From Polyangiaceae bacterium (GTDB lineage: Bacteria > Myxococcota_A > Polyangia > Polyangiales > Polyangiaceae): DNA of 5,028 bases. The notes beneath the pieces were generated by a model. It had not been told where the DNA came from. It did not search any database and saw only the letters and a program-made list of their open reading frames with translations. Shown one piece after another: positions 1-4,098 of this stretch. A program made the position numbers and the translations under genes. The first letter of the stretch is position 1. Each line of letters starts with the position of its first letter. Where the stretch lies: the NCBI GenBank assembly GCA_022447485.1, contig JAKVCH010000272.1:1-5028 (forward strand), in the 5' to 3' direction.

Positions 1-548
1 ATCAAGCCAAGACCGAAGAAGTGCTCGACCTCATCGAATGGCTACGAACGGAGCTCAAAGCAGCAGATGGTAGCCTCCTTGAAGAGTGGACCCAACTCGC
101 TCATCCCGAGAAAATCATTGAAAAAGAAACGCCCCAAGAAGAAGTCGCCGATATTACGGCAGATAAGAAGAGCTTTCGCAGTAGCGTGCGCAATACGGTC
201 TTTCGCCTTGTTCAAGCGCTAGCGCGCAAAGACTGGCTACGCTCAGAAGCGCTGCTCACCGAGATGGCTCAGAGCCCGAAGGTCACTCCCGCAGATGATA
301 TCGAGAAAAATTTCGCCAGTTTTTTTGAAGAGTTTTCGACCCTACGCACCGACCCTCAAGCTCGTGGCGGACGCTACTTTCTGGTCGAAGAAGGCGAAGA
401 TGCCTGGCAGATCAGGCAGGTGCTACTCGATGATGCAGACGCTTGCTCGTGGTCGCTGCTTTTCCGAATTCCCCTGGAAGAATCAAGAGAAAGCGGGAAA
501 CCGGTGATTCTGCTTGAAGAGATGACTGGCGCCGCTGGCTCTGACTAG
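1..548 (+). CDS. DEAD/DEAH-box helicase, C-terminal DUF3516 domain (5' end outside window)
   Basis: This is the 3' end of a longer gene. The frame is open from the first complete codon at position 3, and the GTG at 21 is internal because the family pattern already begins before it (AKTEEVLDLIEWLRTE). It stops at TAG 546-548. The visible 181 codons resemble, from memory, the C-terminal DUF3516 region of Ski2/DEAD-type helicases. The matching pieces are a helix with SLLEEW, a block with DKKSFRSSVRNTVFRLVQAL, then FFEEF followed by DPQARGG, and finally a beta-rich end with WQIRQVLLDD and WSLLFRIPLEES. The ATPase motifs (Walker A, DExH, motif VI) would lie upstream and cannot be checked. Such proteins are predicted ATP-dependent nucleic-acid helicases in the cytoplasm, and the precise role of DUF3516 is not established. 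The end is acidic and complete. A pure hypothetical protein is the alternative, but the RNxxFR and DPxARG patterns argue against it. Confidence 0.72.
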   Translation, partial: QAKTEEVLDLIEWLRTELKAADGSLLEEWTQLAHPEKIIEKETPQEEVADITADKKSFRSSVRNTVFRLVQALARKDWLRSEALLTEMAQSPKVTPADDIEKNFASFFEEFSTLRTDPQARGGRYFLVEEGEDAWQIRQVLLDDADACSWSLLFRIPLEESRESGKPVILLEEMTGAAGSD

Positions 549-552
549 TCAG
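541..552. repeat. 12-bp perfect palindrome over the helicase stop codon
   Basis: CTGACTAGTCAG reads the same on both strands and contains the TAG stop at 546-548. A looser hairpin surrounds it: GCCGCTG at 531-537 can pair with CAGC (550-553) and GGC (556-558), with a 2-nt bulge. No T-run follows, so this is not a classical intrinsic terminator. It could be a protein-binding site, part of a weak transcript-end structure, or chance. Confidence 0.4.
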
Positions 553-616
553 CGCGGCTCTCCAATGAAGGCAGGTAATTTTTACCCCCGATAACTAAGC
601 CGTCGACAAGATTGCC

Positions 617-659
617 CGCCCGTCAGTTCAAGCCCTCCAATACGGGCGCCCAGGTTTTT
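617..659 (+). terminator. Possible weak intrinsic terminator after helicase gene
   Basis: CGCCCGT (617-623) and ACGGGCG (642-648) form a perfect 7-bp GC-rich stem with an 18-nt loop. Six bases later comes a run of five T (655-659). The loop is long and the T-run is short and displaced, so termination efficiency is doubtful. Its position about 70 bp after the helicase stop suits the end of that transcript. Confidence 0.25.
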
Positions 660-762
660 CAAAGCTCTGAGATAACTCTTTTTCAGCCTAGACTGTACGA
701 ATCGTGGTGACTTTTCACTCGATGCAGCCGCTTCTGTAAAAAGTTCTGCAACTTAACCGTCG

Positions 763-858
763 ATGCCTTCAAAAACATCGAAGAAATGTGCAACATTGCT
801 GGACGATAATTCTTCCCACGAAGCGTTAGAACGAAAAGTGAGTCTCCACCCACGTTAG
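763..858 (+). CDS. Doubtful 31-codon small ORF upstream of HAD gene
   Basis: An ATG at 763 opens a frame of 31 codons ending at TAG 856-858. The product would begin MPSKTSKKCATLLDD and be hydrophilic and charged. An in-frame TAA at 754-756 excludes an earlier start. There is no Shine-Dalgarno sequence ahead of it and I recognise no family. Its stop lies 11 bp before the HAD start, so a leader ORF coupled to that gene is conceivable. Chance is at least as likely. Confidence 0.12.
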   Translation: MPSKTSKKCATLLDDNSSHEALERKVSLHPR

Positions 859-869
859 CCCCCCCAAAA

Positions 870-1574
870 ATGGCCAATCAGAAAGTTCTCAACTCAGCTC
901 GCCCCCGGGCTGTATTTTTCGATCTCGCCCTGACATTAGTTGCAGAGATTTCTGGCCGTCTTTATGCCCAAGAGCGCCGGCGTCGCAAGGAAATTTCCCG
1001 AACCCACTCTCTTAGAATTGCTTGGTGGCTGGCCCTCTATAGCGTCGGACTCATTAACGCCCAAAAGGTCGCCACAAGAGCGTTGGCAGACTACGAAGGA
1101 ACTTCTGAGCAAAAGATGCGAAAGGACTGCCTCGAGATGGTCAAAAACAGCCTTGAGCCCCGCATTTATCCTGAAGCTCGAGAACGAGTCAAAGCGCATC
1201 TTGATGCAGGGGACCACGTGGCTATTTTAAGCGCAGCAACCCCCTACATCGCTCAACCTATTGCTCACTCGCTCAATATTGACTCGGTCCTTTGTACGGA
1301 GTTAGAGGTCGATCAGACTGGAGACTTGACCGGACGCGCCCATCAACCTCTCTGCTTTGGCGAAGGCAAAGTACAGAAAGCAAAGCACTTCATCGAGGAA
1401 CACGAACTCTCTCTCGCAGAGAGCTACTTCTACACCGATAGCATCACCGATCGACCTCTTCTCGAATTGGTGAATCACCCCCGACCAACCAACCCCGATA
1501 GGCGTTTACGCTCCCTCGCTCGGCGGAGAGGTTGGCCTATCGAAGACTGGTCTCTCGGTGCATCCGTTGACTGA
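870..1574 (+). CDS. HAD-IB (PSPase-like) hydrolase with altered motif I
   Basis: A 234-residue cytoplasmic protein of the HAD superfamily, subfamily IB, related to phosphoserine-phosphatase-like hydrolases. Motif I is VFFDLALTLV: nucleophile Asp18 is present, but the second Asp (general acid/base, normally DxDxT) is Ala20, and the usual downstream NSG is ISG (27-29). The rest looks intact: an alpha-helical cap (about 30-95) containing AWWLALYSVGL, motif II Ser121 (ILSAATPY), motif III Lys167 (GEGKVQKA) and motif IV Asp190/Asp194 (YTDSITDRPLL). The tail NPDRRLRSLARRRGWPIEDW (208-227) is typical of this group. The start is ATG 870; an in-frame TAA at 807-809 and the absence of other start codons leave no upstream choice. 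There is no Shine-Dalgarno, only a C7A5 tract. The family usually dephosphorylates small phosphomonoesters. With Ala20, normal phosphatase turnover is expected to be poor, so the substrate and activity are unknown. It converges on the next gene with a 5-bp gap. Confidence 0.85.
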   Translation: MANQKVLNSARPRAVFFDLALTLVAEISGRLYAQERRRRKEISRTHSLRIAWWLALYSVGLINAQKVATRALADYEGTSEQKMRKDCLEMVKNSLEPRIYPEARERVKAHLDAGDHVAILSAATPYIAQPIAHSLNIDSVLCTELEVDQTGDLTGRAHQPLCFGEGKVQKAKHFIEEHELSLAESYFYTDSITDRPLLELVNHPRPTNPDRRLRSLARRRGWPIEDWSLGASVD

Positions 1575-1579
1575 GGTTC

Positions 1580-1906
1580 CTAGCTTGCCGCCGAAGGCAG
1601 CTGCATCCAGCTTTCGGGTACCGTGTCTGGAACTCCTCCTTGCGCTGAAAACGACTTGAGAGCCCGGATAATATCGTGAGACTCAGGAAGAAATCGCACG
1701 CCTCCTTGAGCATCATTCATGCGCAGGACAGGCACTGTCGTTCTACCTCGTAATGCTAGAAGGTCCTCCCCAGCCTCCGGCTGGTCGTAGAGGTCGATAT
1801 GTTGCAATTCGATACCCAGCTGGTTGGCGACGAAGAGAACCCGCTGGCAAAAAAAGCAAAATGGAGTGAGATAAAGGGAGAGGCTGGAACTCATAGAAGT
1901 GGCCAT
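1580..1906 (-). CDS. Glutaredoxin / GST N-terminal-like thioredoxin-fold protein
   Basis: A 108-residue single-domain protein with a thioredoxin fold of the glutaredoxin/GST_N type. After a short Ser-rich lead come beta1 and the active-site loop LYLTPFCFFCQRV, a CxxC pair at Cys17/Cys20. Then follow helix 1 (VLFVANQLGI), beta2 (ELQHIDLYD), the cis-proline strand TTVPVLRM (Pro59) and the GST-like ESHDII (75-80) before the last helix. Two cysteines allow dithiol glutaredoxin-type chemistry, such as reduction of disulfides or glutathione mixed disulfides. The ESxxI element is the glutathione-contacting signature of GST N-domains. There is no GST C-terminal helical domain, so this is glutaredoxin-like and not a full transferase. 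Start ATG 1906 is used here; ATG 1894 (Met5) is equally possible, since neither has a clear Shine-Dalgarno. There is no signal peptide, so it is cytoplasmic. It is divergent from the glutamate dehydrogenase gene. Confidence 0.8.
   Translation of the reverse strand: MATSMSSSLSLYLTPFCFFCQRVLFVANQLGIELQHIDLYDQPEAGEDLLALRGRTTVPVLRMNDAQGGVRFLPESHDIIRALKSFSAQGGVPDTVPESWMQLPSAAS
1582..1602. terminator. Possible small hairpin at convergent gene ends
   Basis: AGC-T-TGCC (1582-1589) can pair with GGCA-GCT (1596-1602) around a GCCGAA loop, with one bulged T. It sits just past the HAD stop and inside the last codons of the opposite gene, where the only terminator space exists. There is no T-run on either side, so a bidirectional terminator role is only a suggestion. 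Confidence 0.18.
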
Positions 1907-1976
1907 AGCGCAAAATTGGGCCCTAAGCCCATTCCTTCTCTGGCCGTTTGCTGAAATTAGAGGGAAGATAGAAATC

Positions 1977-2007
1977 TCTTATCGACTATTACGATAGGAC
2001 GATTTTT
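1977..2007 (+). promoter_or_regulatory. Hairpin followed by T-run in gdh leader
   Basis: TCTTATCG (1977-1984) pairs with CGATAGGA (1992-1999), giving 8 pairs with one G-U around a 7-nt ACTATTA loop. Three bases later there is T5 (2003-2007). This is terminator-shaped but lies 27 bp upstream of the gdh start, so it could act as a leader attenuator. As DNA it is also a plausible operator half-site pair. The stem is only half GC, so terminator strength would be modest. Confidence 0.3.
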
Positions 2008-2018
2008 CAGGCTTCCAC

Positions 2019-2023
2019 GGAGA
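2019..2023 (+). promoter_or_regulatory. Ribosome binding site of gdh
   Basis: GGAGA at 2019-2023, within ACGGAGAAAG, lies 11 bases before ATG 2035. This is the clearest Shine-Dalgarno in the window and supports that start codon. Confidence 0.65.
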
Positions 2024-2034
2024 AAGATTCATCG

Positions 2035-3294
2035 ATGCTCGTCGCCACCCGCAAGTACTTTCACTCTGCTGCTGATCTTTTAGGACTAGAAAAGTCCGCA
2101 CGGCGCATTCTTCTCACGCCCTACCGCACCGTCAAGGTGGAATTAGTTGTCGAGGGAGACAACGGAAGCCTCCTACAATTTATTGGCCATCGAGTTCAGC
2201 ACGATAATTCTCGAGGTCCCATGAAAGGTGGACTTCGGTATCACCCCACAGTCGACGAAGACCACGCAGGAGCCCTCGCTGCATTGATGACTTGGAAGAC
2301 GGCTGTGGTCGACGTGCCGTTTGGTGGCGCGAAAGGTGGTATTAATTGCGATCCAGCTACACTCAGTCGGCGTGAATTAAGTGCCGTGACCCGAGAATTC
2401 ATTGCCCATCTGCACGATGTCATCGGCCCGAACATCGATATTCCAGCCCCAGACATCAACACCAACACGGAAATTATGGGCTGGATTATGGATGAGTACT
2501 CTAAATATTCTGGCTTTACACCAGGCTGCGTCACGGGAAAACCTCTCCAGCTTTTTGGATCGGAAGGACGCACTGAAGCCACCGGCCGGGGGGTGATGTA
2601 TTGTCTAGAATCCGCCCTAGAAAGAGACGGAAAGGCCCTTGCTGGAAGAACCATCAGCATTCAGGGCTTTGGCAACGTAGGAAGTAATGCCGCCAGACTC
2701 ATGGCCGAAAGAGGGGGGAAAGTGGTTGCCGTGGCTGATCAATACGGCGCTGTCGCCAACCCCCAGGGCCTCGATATCCCTCAACTCATGGCCCACACAC
2801 GCAAAGCTGGCACCGTCAAGGGGTTTGCTGATGCCGAGGCTCTAGCTAGCGCCGACATTCTCAGCGTGCCCGCGGAGGTCTTTATTCCGGCTGCGCTCGA
2901 AGACGCGATCACGACAGACAATATGAAGCAAGTCACGGCACAGTATATTGTTGAGGCAGCTAATGGTCCAACAACACCAGAAGCTCATGAGTATTTAGTG
3001 AGCCAGGGCAAAGTGATCATCCCGGATATCTTGGCCAATGCAGGAGGTGTGACAGTCAGCTACTTCGAATGGGTCCAGAATATCCAGCAATTTAGCTGGG
3101 ATTACGAGCGCGTGGTGCAAGAACTAGAAAAAAAAATGAAGAAAGCCTACCGCGACGTGCAGCGCCTCGCCGACGATTACGAAGTCGATTTACGCCGAGC
3201 AGCCTTTATGTTGGGTATCACCCGCGTTGGGCAGGCCTCTTCGGCACGACTCCAAGGAGCCGGAGCTCTCGTTCCGAGTCGTCGGGGAAAATAG
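2035..3294 (+). CDS. gdhA: Glutamate dehydrogenase (Glu/Leu/Phe/Val dehydrogenase family)
   Basis: A complete 419-residue cytoplasmic enzyme, typical in length for the 50-kDa hexameric class. It catalyses oxidative deamination of glutamate to 2-oxoglutarate and ammonia, or the reverse. The N-terminal dimerisation/substrate domain shows GPMKGGLRYHP (Lys64), MTWKTAVVDVPFGGAKGG (Lys88 and catalytic Lys100) and DIPAPDINTN (catalytic Asp140). The spacing of these residues matches the well-studied Clostridium symbiosum enzyme, in my recollection. GKPLQLFGSEGRTEATGRG (168-186) leads into a Rossmann domain with GFGNVG (211-216) and an acidic Asp235 at the end of the second strand, which favours NAD+ over NADP+. 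The segments VEAANGPTTPEA (306-317) and ILANAGGVTVSYFEWVQN (332-349) complete the active site. Lys64 and Ser342 argue for glutamate over leucine or phenylalanine. The gene is monocistronic by context and is preceded by a hairpin/T-run leader. Cofactor choice is inference. Confidence 0.95.
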   Translation: MLVATRKYFHSAADLLGLEKSARRILLTPYRTVKVELVVEGDNGSLLQFIGHRVQHDNSRGPMKGGLRYHPTVDEDHAGALAALMTWKTAVVDVPFGGAKGGINCDPATLSRRELSAVTREFIAHLHDVIGPNIDIPAPDINTNTEIMGWIMDEYSKYSGFTPGCVTGKPLQLFGSEGRTEATGRGVMYCLESALERDGKALAGRTISIQGFGNVGSNAARLMAERGGKVVAVADQYGAVANPQGLDIPQLMAHTRKAGTVKGFADAEALASADILSVPAEVFIPAALEDAITTDNMKQVTAQYIVEAANGPTTPEAHEYLVSQGKVIIPDILANAGGVTVSYFEWVQNIQQFSWDYERVVQELEKKMKKAYRDVQRLADDYEVDLRRAAFMLGITRVGQASSARLQGAGALVPSRRGK

Positions 3295-3327
3295 ACGCAA
3301 CCTGTACTCATTAAGAAGTAGACGCAA
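3292..3327 (+). repeat. 9-bp direct repeat spanning the gdh stop codon
   Basis: TAGACGCAA occurs at 3292-3300, where its TAG is the gdh stop, and again at 3319-3327. The offset is 27 bp, exactly nine codons, so the second TAG is in the same frame. The bases before each copy are also partly alike. It could be a relic of a small tandem duplication at the gene end or chance. The 69-bp convergent gap (3295-3363) holds nothing else recognisable. Confidence 0.45.
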
Positions 3328-3363
3328 GTCACTCGTCAAGAGAAGGTCGGTGCCTGGAAGTCA

Positions 3364-4044
3364 TTAAAGCGGCTTCCGCTTAGGCTCACCATTTCTGCGA
3401 GGGTACTCCTGCGGTGTGGAGCCAGTCTTCTTCAGGCTTAGAATCGTCGCCGTTGGCTGACGAGAAGATGCAGTCAGCTCGACGGACAGGGTCCGGCAAG
3501 CTTGGGCTGCTGCCCGCATTTCCTCTTCAGCTTTTTGGCCCTTGATGGCAATGAATTCGCCGCCGACCTTTAGAAAGGGAATCGTCAGCTCAAGAAGAGT
3601 TGGCATGGCAGCAACTGCCCGTGCCGTCACACAATCAAAAGACTCGCGCATTTTTTCCCCGGGAGCAGCCAACAGCTCTGCTCGACCCGCGCGGACCTTT
3701 AAGTTTTTCAACCCGAGCAGCTCGCCGGCTGTTTCCAAAAAGCGGGCTTTTTTTTCTACTGACTCAAGTAAAGTCACCTGAATATCAGGCCGCATGATCG
3801 CAAAAACCATCCCAGGCACGCCTCCTCCAGAACCCACATCCAGCAGAGTCTGGGGAGAACCCAAATACTCAGCAACTCGCACACTTTCTACGATATGGCG
3901 ATTCCAAGCCTCTTCAGGAGAACGCAACGCAGTCAGGTTCATACGCTGATTTTCCTCTAAAAGATGGTTCAGGTATCGTCGAAGCAAGTCTTCCTTTTCA
4001 AGAGAAATAACTACTTCTTCTGCTGGCTCTTCCTCTGTGTTCAC
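3364..4044 (-). CDS. rsmG: 16S rRNA (guanine527-N7)-methyltransferase RsmG
   Basis: A complete 226-residue class I SAM-dependent methyltransferase of the GidB/RsmG family. It methylates N7 of G527 in 16S rRNA in the 530 loop of the small subunit; loss of the enzyme is known in several bacteria to give low-level streptomycin resistance. Visible features in order are an acidic N-terminus (EEEPAEE), the helical segment ending in RMNLTAL (34-40), RHIVESV (49-55), the SAM-binding loop LLDVGSGGGVPG (67-78), Glu94 at the end of strand 2 and the family signature VTARAVA (139-145). IAIKGQK (165-171) and the C-terminal YPRRNGEPKRKPL (214-226) follow. The start is GTG 4044: an in-frame TAA lies seven codons upstream and the next Met (35) is inside the conserved region. 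No Shine-Dalgarno precedes it; an inverted repeat sits there instead. The gene is not beside mnmG or parAB within this window, unlike the common arrangement. It lies 54 bp downstream of the porin gene on the same strand. Confidence 0.95.
   Translation of the reverse strand: MNTEEEPAEEVVISLEKEDLLRRYLNHLLEENQRMNLTALRSPEEAWNRHIVESVRVAEYLGSPQTLLDVGSGGGVPGMVFAIMRPDIQVTLLESVEKKARFLETAGELLGLKNLKVRAGRAELLAAPGEKMRESFDCVTARAVAAMPTLLELTIPFLKVGGEFIAIKGQKAEEEMRAAAQACRTLSVELTASSRQPTATILSLKKTGSTPQEYPRRNGEPKRKPL
3367..3381. terminator. Perfect 6-bp stem-loop at the 3' end of rsmG
   Basis: AAGCGG (3367-3372), CTT loop, CCGCTT (3376-3381) is a perfect short inverted repeat. It covers the last codons of rsmG (Lys-Arg-Lys-Pro-Leu) and lies 72 bp past the gdh stop. 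No T-run of useful length follows on either strand. It may assist ending both converging transcripts, but the coding constraint of the conserved RsmG tail could also create it. Confidence 0.25.
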
Positions 4045-4050
4045 AGCAAC

Positions 4051-4072
4051 TATCTGACAGTCTTAGCAGATA
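4051..4072 (-). promoter_or_regulatory. Inverted repeat just upstream of the rsmG start
   Basis: TATCTG (4051-4056) and CAGATA (4067-4072) form a perfect 6-bp inverted repeat with a 10-nt spacer. It ends 6 bases before the GTG start, where a ribosome binding site would be expected. It could be an operator or an RNA hairpin that affects initiation. A second weaker pairing (CCTTA at 4074-4078 region with TAAGG near 4091-4095) lies beside it. Confidence 0.3.
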
Positions 4073-4098
4073 AGGTAAAGCAGATTTTTTCCTTAGCT

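Larger units (their letters stand above)
549..869. other. Intergenic region between helicase and HAD genes
   Basis: This 321-bp stretch has no convincing gene. It contains a short perfect inverted repeat at 574-586 (GGTAA-TTT-TTACC), a 7-bp stem at 617-648 followed by a T-run, and a small hairpin-capable segment at 701-723 (ATCG...GTGA-CTTT-TCAC...CGAT). There is also a 31-codon ORF at 763-858 and a GATAAT -10-like hexamer at 805-810 that lacks a recognisable -35. A 64-codon minus-strand frame (877 to 683) has a TTG start, no family resemblance and no ribosome binding site. The region is most likely a transcript end plus the upstream leader of the HAD gene. Confidence 0.5.
1907..2034. promoter_or_regulatory. 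Divergent intergenic region between glutaredoxin-like gene and gdh
   Basis: This 128-bp region must hold the start signals for two genes pointing apart. No confident -35/-10 pair is visible; TTGCTG (1948-1953) is -35-like but lacks a properly spaced -10. A small inverted repeat TGGGC-CCTAA-GCCCA lies at 1917-1931 and a longer one at 1977-1999. Confidence 0.4.

Noticed and set aside
701..723. Hairpin ATCG..GTGA-CTTT-TCAC..CGAT as an RNA gene or terminator
   Set aside because: Short interrupted stem with no T-run and no wider structure; kept only as a note on the intergenic region.
786..809. Seven-codon ATG frame with TAA in the HAD leader
   Set aside because: Too short to judge, no run of regulatory codons such as a leader peptide would show; its TAA only serves to limit the HAD start.
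805..810. GATAAT as a -10 promoter element for the HAD gene
   Set aside because: Five of six match the consensus, but no -35 hexamer lies 16-18 bp upstream, so I do not call a promoter.
683..877. Minus-strand 64-codon frame in the helicase-HAD gap
   Set aside because: TTG start inside the HAD gene's first codons, no ribosome binding site, no family resemblance; most likely chance.
936..1230. Frames of about 95 codons on both strands within the HAD gene
   Set aside because: Both overlap the cap and core of a clearly recognised HAD protein and show no motif of their own.
2241..2660. 139-codon minus-strand frame inside gdh
   Set aside because: It lies wholly opposite a strongly conserved enzyme gene; its composition (many Ser/Pro/Arg) is typical of an antisense shadow.
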